Positions 9,226 to 17,117 of a stretch of DNA of 64,000 nt are shown piece after piece (within the stretch, counting starts at the first letter, position 1; every line of letters begins with the position of its first letter). The DNA is taken from positions 1,426,001 to 1,490,000 of the forward strand of contig CP054178.1 of the NCBI GenBank assembly GCA_015709595.1, written 5' to 3'. The notes beneath the pieces are model-generated. The model ran no database searches. It had not been told where the DNA came from and saw nothing but the letters and a program-made list of their open reading frames with translations. The stretch comes from Phycisphaeraceae bacterium. GTDB lineage: Bacteria > Planctomycetota > Phycisphaerae > Phycisphaerales > SM1A02. The translations under genes were made by a program, and so were the position numbers.

Positions 9226-9927
9226 CTACGCGGTACTGGGAATCGGCGCATCCATCAGCCAGCCCTGATAGGCGGGCACCACGCGCACACGGAGTTCCGT
9301 AGTGTCGCCCGCGTCTTCCATCTTCACTCGAAGGAGACACGGCCCGAGTTGGAACCCCCCGGCGTCGTTCTGATTGAACGACAACTCCATGCCCGGAACG
9401 TCCGCCCAATCACTTGCCTCGGTGCCACCGGTCAAGCTGAACTGGAGTCTCACTGTCGCTCCGTCCCAGGCCTGCTCATGATCGGCGAAGGCGGAGAACG
9501 TTCCCGGCCCGCCTCGCCACTTCACCACGGTGCTCGCGCCGTTCGAGTCCATGATTTCATTGATGAAGTGATTGGCCGTCATGGTGTGCGGTGGCGAGGT
9601 TCCGGTGTCGGGCAGGTCATCCTGCGGCAGCCAGCCCTGGTGCGATGGAGCCAGGCGCACGCGGATCGACGTGCTTCCATCCGAGCCGGTCAGAATGACC
9701 TTCAACTCGCACGGGCAGAGTTGGAAGCCCGCGACTTTGCCCGTCGTGAAGGTCAAGTCGTTGGACACATCGATGAACCCGGAGCCCTGAATTCGCATCT
9801 GAACCTTGACGTTCGTCGCGCCGCCCCACGTGCCGATGGCGACAAACGTGCCCGGCCCTCCAGCCCACTCGATCACGTCCGAACTGGTATTGCCCTCATT
9901 GAGAACTTCGTTGATGAAACGAGGCAT
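9226..9927 (-). CDS. Two-repeat beta-rich protein, possibly phage-structural-like
   Basis: The 233-residue product is a tandem duplication of one domain. Residues about 2-110 and 115-225 both start with FINE, continue through GGPGTF and a Gly/Trp-rich strand (GTWGGATVKV or AWDGATVRL), then GFQLxPC, and close with LRVR followed by QGWL. No signal peptide or membrane segment is seen, and the two Cys pairs are conserved between copies. The start at 9927 gives MPRFINE. The pattern recalls small beta-sandwich proteins encoded near phage head and tail genes, but this is a tentative resemblance. Base composition is visibly lower in GC than in flanking genes. It lies 55 bases downstream of the PEP-CTERM-like gene. 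Confidence 0.62.
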   Translation of the reverse strand: MPRFINEVLNEGNTSSDVIEWAGGPGTFVAIGTWGGATNVKVQMRIQGSGFIDVSNDLTFTTGKVAGFQLCPCELKVILTGSDGSTSIRVRLAPSHQGWLPQDDLPDTGTSPPHTMTANHFINEIMDSNGASTVVKWRGGPGTFSAFADHEQAWDGATVRLQFSLTGGTEASDWADVPGMELSFNQNDAGGFQLGPCLLRVKMEDAGDTTELRVRVVPAYQGWLMDAPIPSTA

Positions 9928-9982
9928 GTCCACCCCCAAGTTGAGGAAGAAGTGAAGCGCGCCGAAGGACTGGCAACGGTGA

Positions 9983-10615
9983 TCAGTCCGATCGCCGCCT
10001 TGAACGAAAGAAGATCGGAAGAAGTGCGAACGCTGCGAGGGCTCCCGGCGCGGGAACCTCGCCCGCGTTGATGCCCTTGCCGGGGACTGTTTCGTAGGCC
10101 CACTCCAGTACCTCGAACGAGAACCACTCGATTCGAGTGGTGCCGCGCCGAACCGCGATCCAGCCGAAGTTGCCCGACTCGGTTCGGACGCCCATGTACT
10201 GCACGACACCCATGTCAAACGTGGTGATGAAGGGGCCTACCTCAAATTCGCTGAAAATGTGTGTCGCTCGCTGCACGAAAGACTCTTCGGCAACAGGCGC
10301 ACCACCTGCCAGTGAACTGGTGAGCGGCTCACCTTCATAGAGGACGATGGCGACGGACGCACCGCCGTTTGTCTCGTTCCAGAAGTCTGATGTCGAACGG
10401 TTCACCTGCCCCACGGCATTGCCGCTCCGAACGTTCGGCTGATCATTCGACGCTCGCGTGATGTCGAGCCAACTCTCCCAGTTGATCGCAAATCTCCAGT
10501 GCCAGTTGTAGTGACCTTCCTCGCCAGGGTCGGGGTTCACGAAGTGAACGATGTCCGCACGCGCCTCGGTAGCGACGGTGAAGACTGCGATCAGGATGAC
10601 TTTGCGAATGGACAT
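9983..10615 (-). CDS. Secreted PEP-CTERM-like protein
   Basis: This is a 210-residue exported protein. A short signal peptide (IRKVILIAVFTVATEARA) starts it, and it ends in PAPGALAAFALLPIFFRSRRR, the Pro-containing motif, hydrophobic helix and basic tail of exosortase-type sorting signals. The ATG at 10615 is preferred over the one at 10621, since GGAGGG lies seven bases before it. The middle is a soluble beta-rich region without a recognised domain. It precedes the two-repeat gene, and both lie inside the direct-repeat-flanked, lower-GC island. No exosortase is encoded in this window. Confidence 0.72.
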   Translation of the reverse strand: MSIRKVILIAVFTVATEARADIVHFVNPDPGEEGHYNWHWRFAINWESWLDITRASNDQPNVRSGNAVGQVNRSTSDFWNETNGGASVAIVLYEGEPLTSSLAGGAPVAEESFVQRATHIFSEFEVGPFITTFDMGVVQYMGVRTESGNFGWIAVRRGTTRIEWFSFEVLEWAYETVPGKGINAGEVPAPGALAAFALLPIFFRSRRRSD

Positions 10616-10752
10616 GCTCATTCCCTCCGCTTACCCCTTGATTCCAGTGACATCGAACGCGACCGGATGAGTCGCCGGGGTTGCCGCACGGAAACGCAGG
10701 GTGCAAGGCACAAAGACTCCCTCGCCCTGCCCACCGGACAAATCCATGTTCA

Positions 10753-10864
10753 ATGGTACGGCGTCCAAGCCGGTTCTGATGTCGAATCCGCCGGTTTCCG
10801 GGTCATGCCAGCAGTTCAAGACGGCTGGAATTCCTCCGACTTGGCTGAAAAAAGCCGCCGCCCC
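10753..10864. repeat. Direct repeat, copy B
   Basis: This is the partner of the repeat at 9053-9162: a 62-base block (10753-10814), 28 diverged bases and the 22-base block with GGCTGAAAAAAGCC (10843-10864). On the minus strand it lies in an open frame of about 100 codons (10939 to 10631) that continues past DAVP into NMDLSGGQGEGVF and ends in DVTGIKG. This copy may therefore be part of a short real gene or of a gene remnant. No ribosome-binding site was found for it. Confidence 0.8.
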
Positions 10865-10959
10865 CTCCCAACAAGTGTGCTGGACACGAAAGCCCCCGCC
10901 ACCGGATGTCCGAGTCGGGGACCTGAAACCCACGCACACAGACGCCCGGGAGGACCGGG

Positions 10960-11898
10960 ATGGAACGAAAGGACAGAACCATGTGCATCGGCAAGACCCT
11001 TTTCCGCACCGCGTTGATCGGCGGGCTCGCCGTGGGTGGCCTGGTGATCCTGGCCCCGGACCACATGAAGGCGGGCTTCCATCAGGTCAAGACCAAGGTC
11101 CAGGCGACCATGGACACCATGATCGATGATCCGGTGGCCATCCGTCGCCAGCTCCAGTCGCTGGCCGAGTCGCTGCCGAAGAAGATCGGCGAACTGCAGG
11201 CCGAGATCGCCGAGGTGGACGCTCAGATCGCCCAGATGTCCCGCGATACCGACGTGGCCCGTCGCGTGGTGGCCAACACCGCCGGCGACCTGAACAACCT
11301 CACGCAGTTGATCGCCCGGGCGACCGACGCCCAGCGCGACGGCGGCGGGATCGTGCAGGTCCGCTACGAGGGCCAGCGGCTGGACCTCAACCAGGCCAAG
11401 GCCGAGTTCGTGCGCATCAGCAAGCTGCGCGAGCAGTACGCCGACCGCATCGCGCTGAACGAGCGCGACATGGGCTACCTGACGCAGCAGCGCGACCGGC
11501 TGGCGGCGCTGCTGGAGAACCTGCAGGGCGAGTACGCCGCCATCGAGGCCCAGATGTGGGCGATCGACCGCAAGATCGACGCCATCGCCCGCAGCGAGCG
11601 GCTGGCCGACACCCTCGAGGAGCGACACAACGCCATCGCGCGGTTCGGCAAGTTCGACTCCAAGTCGCTGGAGGAGATCCAGGGCAAGATCCGCAAGTGG
11701 GAGATCGAGACGACCGCCCGGCTGCAGGCCCTGGAGCAGCGCTTCGCCGGCAAGGACTACGAGCGCGAGGCGCAGCGACAGCTGGACTTCGAGAAGTCGC
11801 AGGGCGCGACCATCGAACTGCCCGAGGGCGGCGAGGAGAAGCCCGCCGTGGAGCGCACCGGCAACTCCTTCGCCTTCCTGCCCCGCGTGATCGAGTAA
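10960..11898 (+). CDS. Membrane-anchored coiled-coil protein
   Basis: This 312-residue protein has one N-terminal hydrophobic segment at about residues 15-32 followed by almost continuous heptad-like helix to about residue 275, rich in Glu, Gln, Arg and Ala with no Pro until the tail. GGAGG six bases before the ATG at 10960 supports this start; a second ATG at 10981 with AAAGGA is a reasonable alternative. The C-terminus is a short Pro/Glu-rich tail. The layout suggests a membrane-tethered scaffold or envelope spacer. It shows general similarity in architecture, not in motif, to PspA-like and other coiled-coil envelope proteins. It is followed by a strong hairpin terminator. Confidence 0.7.
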   Translation: MERKDRTMCIGKTLFRTALIGGLAVGGLVILAPDHMKAGFHQVKTKVQATMDTMIDDPVAIRRQLQSLAESLPKKIGELQAEIAEVDAQIAQMSRDTDVARRVVANTAGDLNNLTQLIARATDAQRDGGGIVQVRYEGQRLDLNQAKAEFVRISKLREQYADRIALNERDMGYLTQQRDRLAALLENLQGEYAAIEAQMWAIDRKIDAIARSERLADTLEERHNAIARFGKFDSKSLEEIQGKIRKWEIETTARLQALEQRFAGKDYEREAQRQLDFEKSQGATIELPEGGEEKPAVERTGNSFAFLPRVIE

Positions 11899-11939
11899 CG
11901 GCGACCTGACCGGCTCGACCTCAAGCCGACGTCCCTGAC

Positions 11940-11972
11940 CCGCCGCCGGAGCATGTGCTCCGGCGGCGGTCT
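11940..11972 (+). terminator. Strong hairpin terminator after the coiled-coil gene
   Basis: A perfect 14-base-pair stem pairs 11940-11953 with 11956-11969 around a two-base turn. It is followed by TCTCTTG rather than a full T-run. It sits 42 bases past the stop codon of the coiled-coil gene and upstream of clpP1, so it probably ends that transcript. Confidence 0.75.
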
Positions 11973-12131
11973 CTTGGGGCGCGACGTGGCCGAGGCGCGG
12001 TTTCTGCGCGTACCGCCCGGCTCGGTTGCGGCATCAAGGCACTGACGATGGTCCGTTTCTTTGCCGATGGTTTCCTCGCGTCCCTATGATGGCCGCGACC
12101 CGCCCCGAGGCGGACTGGAGCTGCTGACCCG

Positions 12132-12776
12132 ATGCGACTCTTCTCACCAGACGACTCGATCCGCCCGTACGACCGCGTTCCGCAGGAGGTGCTCAGCGCG
12201 GTGCAGTACCAGCGCACCCGCGAGATGACCCTCGAGGAACTGCTGCTGGAGAACCGCGTGGTGTTCCTCGTGGGCGAGATTCACCCCGGCTCCGCCGCCC
12301 GCGTCATCATGCAGATGCTCTACCTCGAGAACCACAAGAAGGGGCAGGACATCAACTTCTACATCAACTCCCCTGGCGGCGCGGTGGATGACACGCTGGC
12401 CATCTACGACACCATGCAGTTCATCTCGTCGGACGTGTCCACCGTCTGCATCGGGCGGGCGTACTCGGGCGGGGCGGTGCTGCTCTGCGCCGGAGCCAAG
12501 GGCAAGCGCTCCATCCTGCCCCACGCCAAGGTGATGATCCACCAGCCCTACGGCGGCGTCACCGGCCAGGCGGCGGACATCCAGATCCAGGCCGACCAGA
12601 TCCTCAAGGACAAGCGCACCCTCACCGAGATCATCGCCCGGCACACCGGCCAGCCGGTGGAGCGCGTGGCCGCCGACAAGGAGCGCGACAAGTACTTCAC
12701 CGCCCAGGAGGCCAGGGACTACGGGCTGGTGGATGAGGTCTTCGTCGGCCCGCCGAAAGGTGACAAGAAGGAGTAG
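12132..12776 (+). CDS. clpP1: ATP-dependent Clp protease proteolytic subunit, first copy
   Basis: The 214-residue ClpP has an intact catalytic triad: Ser112 in AYSGGA, His137 in MIHQP and Asp186 in KERDKYF. The nucleophile context AYSGGA departs from the usual AASMGA, which the second copy keeps. The NFYINSPGG strand and the LVDEVF closing segment are typical. ClpP forms 14-subunit barrels fed by ClpX, ClpC or ClpA. The gene is followed 122 bases later by a second clpP. Two-paralogue arrangements often give mixed rings, and the altered nucleophile surroundings fit a specialised partner subunit. A ClpS gene lies 12 kb away. Confidence 0.95.
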   Translation: MRLFSPDDSIRPYDRVPQEVLSAVQYQRTREMTLEELLLENRVVFLVGEIHPGSAARVIMQMLYLENHKKGQDINFYINSPGGAVDDTLAIYDTMQFISSDVSTVCIGRAYSGGAVLLCAGAKGKRSILPHAKVMIHQPYGGVTGQAADIQIQADQILKDKRTLTEIIARHTGQPVERVAADKERDKYFTAQEARDYGLVDEVFVGPPKGDKKE

Positions 12777-12898
12777 GGAAGGCATCAGGCATCAGGCGCT
12801 GGGCTGCAGGAAGTACGAAAAGCCCGATGCTCGAACCTGGGCCTCCACTCCACGCGGCACTCAACTTCCAGCACTTCGCATCCGCTCCCGGACCCCCC

Positions 12899-13522
12899 AT
12901 GACACTCATCCCGATCGTCATCGAAAAGACCGGCCGCACCGAGCGCGCGTACGACATCTATTCGCGGCTGCTGACCGACCGCATCGTGTTCGTGGGCGGG
13001 CCGATCATGGACGAACTGGCCAACGTGGTCATCGCCCAACTGCTGTTCCTGGCGAATGAAGACCCCAAGGCCGACATTCACCTGTACGTCAACTCGCCGG
13101 GCGGGTCGATCACCGCCGGACTGGGCATCATCGACACGATGCGCTACATCCCCTGCGACGTGTCCACCTACGTGCTGGGCCAGGCGGCGTCGATGGGTTC
13201 GATCATCGCCACCTGCGGCGCCAAGGGAAAGCGTTTCACCCTGCCCCACGCCCGCAACCTGATGCACCAGCCGCTCCTCTCAGGCGTCATGGAGGGCCAG
13301 GCCACGGACATCGAGATCGAGGCCCGCGAGATGCTCCGCATGCGCGACCTCATCTACGACCTCTACGCCGACGCCACCGGCAAGCCCGCCAGCCAGATCG
13401 TCAAGGACTGCGACCGGAACAAGTGGCTCAGCGCCCAGGAGATGGTCGAGTACGGGCTGGTCGATTCCATCCTCGAGCGGCTGCCCGAACTGGCCCGCCC
13501 GCGGCGCAGCGACATCGACTGA
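12899..13522 (+). CDS. clpP2: ATP-dependent Clp protease proteolytic subunit, second copy
   Basis: The 207-residue product is a canonical Clp[29 protein letters not shown], the nucleophile Ser98 in QAASMGS, His123 in MHQPL and Asp172 in DCDRNKW. The ATG at 12899 gives the normal ClpP N-terminus ([22 protein letters not shown]); the open frame upstream is intergenic. The short C-terminal tail is basic. It lies directly downstream of clpP1 and is probably cotranscribed. Of the two this is the better candidate for the general housekeeping subunit. Confidence 0.96.
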   Translation: MTLIPIVIEKTGRTERAYDIYSRLLTDRIVFVGGPIMDELANVVIAQLLFLANEDPKADIHLYVNSPGGSITAGLGIIDTMRYIPCDVSTYVLGQAASMGSIIATCGAKGKRFTLPHARNLMHQPLLSGVMEGQATDIEIEAREMLRMRDLIYDLYADATGKPASQIVKDCDRNKWLSAQEMVEYGLVDSILERLPELARPRRSDID

Positions 13523-13615
13523 TCCGGATGACGAGCGCTTCCGATCCGTGCGCCGCCGTCTTCAACCGATCGACTCGACGACTCCCATCCCCCTGGGTGG
13601 CGATATACTCCCGAC

Positions 13616-13858
13616 ATGTCTGCCTCCGCCACCCGCCGGAAGGATCGCTTCGCCTGGATGACCGCGCCGACGATGCTCGCCGCGACGGTGCTGGTTGCGG
13701 CGTCGGGGTGCCAGAAGTCCCCGTTCGTCTCGGACGCGCCGCGCACCCCCTTCGAACTGCATGACCGGCTGAACAACCGCTACGTGCCGCTCGAGGAGCC
13801 GGATGAGTTCGGCACCCCGCAGCCGGCGCTGCGAGCGCGTCTCGGGCGGCCCTACTGA
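13616..13858 (+). CDS. Small predicted lipoprotein
   Basis: The product is 80 residues. A basic start and hydrophobic segment end in a lipobox-like LVAASGC at about residues 26-32, so the mature protein would be under 50 residues. The mature part is charged and ends in DEFGTPQPALRARLGRPY, a composition seen in short planctomycete lipoproteins. No domain is recognised. The gene sits between clpP2 and a DinB-family gene and shows no strong ribosome-binding site, so start and expression remain uncertain. After it, a small dyad (GACGCGGAGCGTC) might act as a weak terminator. Confidence 0.6.
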   Translation: MSASATRRKDRFAWMTAPTMLAATVLVAASGCQKSPFVSDAPRTPFELHDRLNNRYVPLEEPDEFGTPQPALRARLGRPY

Positions 13859-13996
13859 GTGCGCACCCGACGCGGAGCGTCGCGCCACGCTCTGATCCCG
13901 ACGCCTTGTGCCAGATGTCCGGCGCCTGAATAGCCCCTCCGCCGCCCGTGTCCGTACAGTATCAGGACGGTTCAACCATCCTGAAAGGACGCATCC

Positions 13997-14512
13997 ATGC
14001 CGGCGACGGTTTCCCAGATCGCGGACATCATGATCGCTTCGGGGTCGCGGGCCCTGGGCTACGGCGAACTGCTGCTCAAGGACATTCCCGCCGACAGGTT
14101 CGCCCACATGCCCCTGCCCAACATGAATCACGCGGCCTTCAACTACGGCCATCTGTCCATCTATCCCAACCGGCTGCTGAGCATGATCGGGCGGGACGAC
14201 CTGGTGGTCGAGAAGCCGGGTTTCACAGACCTCTTCAAGGCGGGCAGTCCCTGCGTGGAGCAGGACGGGCGCTACCCCGCCAAGGACGTGATCGCGTCCT
14301 ACTACGTGGACCGCTACCAGGCGCTGCTGAAAGCCCTGGAGGGCGTGGCGGAAGAAACCTTCGCCAGGCCCAATCCGGCGGAGGGGCGGATGCGCGAACT
14401 CTTCCCAACCGTGGGCAAGGCGGTCAACTTTCTGCTCGGGGCGCATCACATGATGCACCTGGGGCAGGTCAGCGCGTGGCGACGCGCCATCGGGCTGGGT
14501 TCGGCGATGTGA
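13997..14512 (+). CDS. DinB-family four-helix protein
   Basis: The 171-residue protein fits the DinB/YfiT-like fold. It has long amphipathic helices and three possible metal-binding His positions: His in NYGHLS near residue 51, and the HHMMHLGQVSAWRR segment near 151-155. AAAGGA seven bases before the ATG supports the start. DinB proteins are metal-dependent, usually dimeric, and include thiol-dependent transferases and detoxification enzymes, although most members are uncharacterised. The gene stands alone between a small lipoprotein gene and a large secreted protein gene. Substrate cannot be inferred. Confidence 0.82.
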   Translation: MPATVSQIADIMIASGSRALGYGELLLKDIPADRFAHMPLPNMNHAAFNYGHLSIYPNRLLSMIGRDDLVVEKPGFTDLFKAGSPCVEQDGRYPAKDVIASYYVDRYQALLKALEGVAEETFARPNPAEGRMRELFPTVGKAVNFLLGAHHMMHLGQVSAWRRAIGLGSAM

Positions 14513-14558
14513 CGACGCCCGGCGGACGCGCCGCCGGCGACAGACTCAGGGAGAAGCC

Positions 14559-17078
14559 ATGAACACCACGACGCTCAATCGAACGCCGTCGTCGTCGCGC
14601 CTTGCGCGGGTCTTCCGGTCGGGGATGTCCCTGCTGGCGGCGGCCCTGTGCCTGCTGCTGCCGGTCCAGCGGGCCGCGGCGCAGGGGGGCGACGGGTTCA
14701 TTCCCTCGCCCTTCTCGAGCGAGTCGTTCAACAAGTCCATCACCACGCTCAAGCCCACGTACGAGCAGCGGCTGGCGCTGGAGGCGGCCCACGAGGCGTA
14801 CAAGACCCGCTTCCGCCAGCTGCGCGACAGCGAGGCGGAGATGATCCTGCGGCGGATGCACGAGGTGCAGTCCAACTCCATGTTCCGCGTGCCCAAGAAG
14901 CGCGACGTGGAGGAGCTGCTGCGCATGCGCCGCACGCTCATCGGGCAGATCATGGCCATGGAGGGCGAACTGTTCGACCGCATGGCCGAGGCGCTCCACG
15001 AGCGGCAGATGGGCGGGCTGGCCCGCATCCGGCGGGCCCGCGAGCGGGCCATCTGGAGCGAGGGCGACATGATGTCGGGCATGGGCGGCGGCGACGCGCC
15101 GGACCTCGTCAACATCGTCATGTCCCTTCAACTCACCGACGAGGAGCTGGGGCGCATCGATCCGGCGCTGGTGGAGTACGAGATCTCCATGAACGCGGCG
15201 GTGAAGAACCTGCACGACAAGGCCCTGGGCATGATCTCGTCGGTGGTGGACGTGATGAGCCAGATGGGGCTGGACGAGGTGGACATCACCGACCAGGACC
15301 AGATGATGGAGTACGGTCGCCGCATCCAGGAGGCGATGCAGCGTTTCATGAAGGAAGTGCAGGACGCCGCCGCCCGCGTGGACGCGGTGGGCGAGCGCGG
15401 GCACCTGTCGCTCATGCAGGTCATGCCCGCCTCGCGCGTGCCCGAGTACGAGAAGGCCTACCTGCGTCGTCGCTACCCGGATGTCTTCACCGACTGGACC
15501 TCGCCGGAGCGCATGTTCGAGCAGGCCCGGAAGATCGAGGGACTGGACGGAGGCGCGCTGGCCGCCATCGACGCCGCCGAGGCGGCCTGGAGGCCTCAGT
15601 ACGAGGCCGCGTCGAAGAAACTGATGACCATCAGCGACAAGACGCGCGCCAGTCAGCGCGCGAGTTTCGACTTCGACGGCTCGGCGTGGGAGGCGATCTG
15701 GCGCGATCGACAGGCCGCCGAGCAGGAGCGCAACACGATCAATCAGCGCGCCGAGCAGGCCCTGCTGGCCGCGCTGGGCGAGGAGCGGTTCCAGCCGCTG
15801 CAGTCGTACCGCGGCGTGGACGCGGACGCCGCGGGCCACGGGCCGGGGGCGGTGCTCGATGAGGCGGGGGGCGGCGTCATGGTCGGGGAGTCGCCCGAGG
15901 CGCCGGGCATGGGCATGTCGATGATGATCCGACCCGATCACCTGCTTCCCGCGCCCATCAGCGACGAGGAGTGGGCCGCCTACGCGGCGCGTCTGGATCT
16001 GTCGCCCGACGCCCGCGTGCTGACGGGTGAGTTCCTCAAGGAGTACCGTCGCCAGTTCGACGCGGTGATGGCCGACGACTTCCAGCGGCTGGTCAACGAG
16101 CCGCGCGGGAAGATGTGGGGGGAGGATGCGCTCAACGAGCAGGCGGCGTCGCAGGTGATCGCGGGCCGCCGCACCGTGGCCCAGCGGCTGGCGGCGCTGG
16201 AGGAGGAGTTCTTCGGCGACGTGGCGCTGGTCATCACCGACGCCCAGCGGGCGCGTCTGCCGATGATCCGCCGCGCCCGCGAGTGCATGATCTACGACGC
16301 GCGGGAGATGGCGCAGCGCGGCTACCAGGAAGGCGCGGTGAACCTGATGGAGCTGCTTGGCTCGCTGCGTCTGACCGACGCCGAGACACGGAGCATCGAC
16401 GCCGCCCTTCTGAAGTACGAGGAGCAGCTGCTGCCCATCGTGAAGTCGCAGCACGAGACCATGCTGGCCCAGGAGGAGGCCCAGATCAAGGGGCAGCCGC
16501 TGATGCGCAAGATTCAGCAGGATCCCGAGGCGAACATGGACGCCTGGGCCGAGTGGGAGCGGCTGATGGAGCCGCTGGAGGAGCGTCTGCAGCAGCTGAC
16601 GCGGCGTCGGCTGGAGCTGGACAAGTCGTCGCTGCCGGAGTTCATCGCCGCCCTTCCCCCCGACCCCGCCGCCCGGTTGAAGGAGCTGCACGATCAGCGT
16701 CGGTATCCGCGGGTCTTCCCCGACCGGGGGGACGCCCGGACATCGGTGGAGTCGGCGCTGCAACTGCCCGATCTCTCGCCGGCGCAGCGGACCACGCTGG
16801 AGCGGATCGCCGCGGAGCATGACGCCGGGCACCGCGCCCTGTGCCAGGAGATGGTGGCGCTGCTGGACTCGCTGGGCGAATCGCCCGACTGGGAGCCGCA
16901 GAACGCCAGGGCGATCATGGAGTGGCAGCGCAACCAGGAGCGGGTGGAGATTCTGCAGCTCGACCGCGCCGAGTTCAACGAAACCACGCGGCGCCGCCTG
17001 CGGGCCGTTCTGGGCGAACCCCAGGCCGCGCGGGTGCGCGGGCTGGGGGTGGGGTCTCAGGAGACGGCGTCGCGGTGA
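14559..17078 (+). CDS. Large secreted helical repeat protein with internal duplication
   Basis: This is an 839-residue exported protein with a signal peptide ending near residue 43 (PVQRAAAQGG). The rest is almost all charged helix. The two halves are related: the block LARIRRARERAIW...VNIVMSLQLTDEELGRIDPALVEYE (about 150-210) matches LPMIRRARECMIYDAREM...LRLTDAETRSIDAALLKYE (about 565-630). Each unit resembles an enlarged LTxxQ-like helical hairpin. A Met/Gly-rich linker near residue 445 separates the halves. A related protein is encoded at 36597-37835. GGGAG lies before the ATG. Function is unknown; an envelope-associated, Spy-like role is speculative. Confidence 0.75.
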   Translation: MNTTTLNRTPSSSRLARVFRSGMSLLAAALCLLLPVQRAAAQGGDGFIPSPFSSESFNKSITTLKPTYEQRLALEAAHEAYKTRFRQLRDSEAEMILRRMHEVQSNSMFRVPKKRDVEELLRMRRTLIGQIMAMEGELFDRMAEALHERQMGGLARIRRARERAIWSEGDMMSGMGGGDAPDLVNIVMSLQLTDEELGRIDPALVEYEISMNAAVKNLHDKALGMISSVVDVMSQMGLDEVDITDQDQMMEYGRRIQEAMQRFMKEVQDAAARVDAVGERGHLSLMQVMPASRVPEYEKAYLRRRYPDVFTDWTSPERMFEQARKIEGLDGGALAAIDAAEAAWRPQYEAASKKLMTISDKTRASQRASFDFDGSAWEAIWRDRQAAEQERNTINQRAEQALLAALGEERFQPLQSYRGVDADAAGHGPGAVLDEAGGGVMVGESPEAPGMGMSMMIRPDHLLPAPISDEEWAAYAARLDLSPDARVLTGEFLKEYRRQFDAVMADDFQRLVNEPRGKMWGEDALNEQAASQVIAGRRTVAQRLAALEEEFFGDVALVITDAQRARLPMIRRARECMIYDAREMAQRGYQEGAVNLMELLGSLRLTDAETRSIDAALLKYEEQLLPIVKSQHETMLAQEEAQIKGQPLMRKIQQDPEANMDAWAEWERLMEPLEERLQQLTRRRLELDKSSLPEFIAALPPDPAARLKELHDQRRYPRVFPDRGDARTSVESALQLPDLSPAQRTTLERIAAEHDAGHRALCQEMVALLDSLGESPDWEPQNARAIMEWQRNQERVEILQLDRAEFNETTRRRLRAVLGEPQAARVRGLGVGSQETASR

Positions 17079-17117
17079 CGCGGCGAGGCGATGCGGCCTG
17101 GTCGATGCCGAGGCGCT

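Noticed and set aside
10499-11017. Plus-strand frame of 172 codons over direct repeat B
   Set aside because: Antisense to the PEP-CTERM gene start and without a ribosome-binding site.
14469-16832. Minus-strand frame of 787 codons
   Set aside because: Shadow of the large secreted repeat protein gene; His/Leu/Arg-rich composition is the complement of charged helices.
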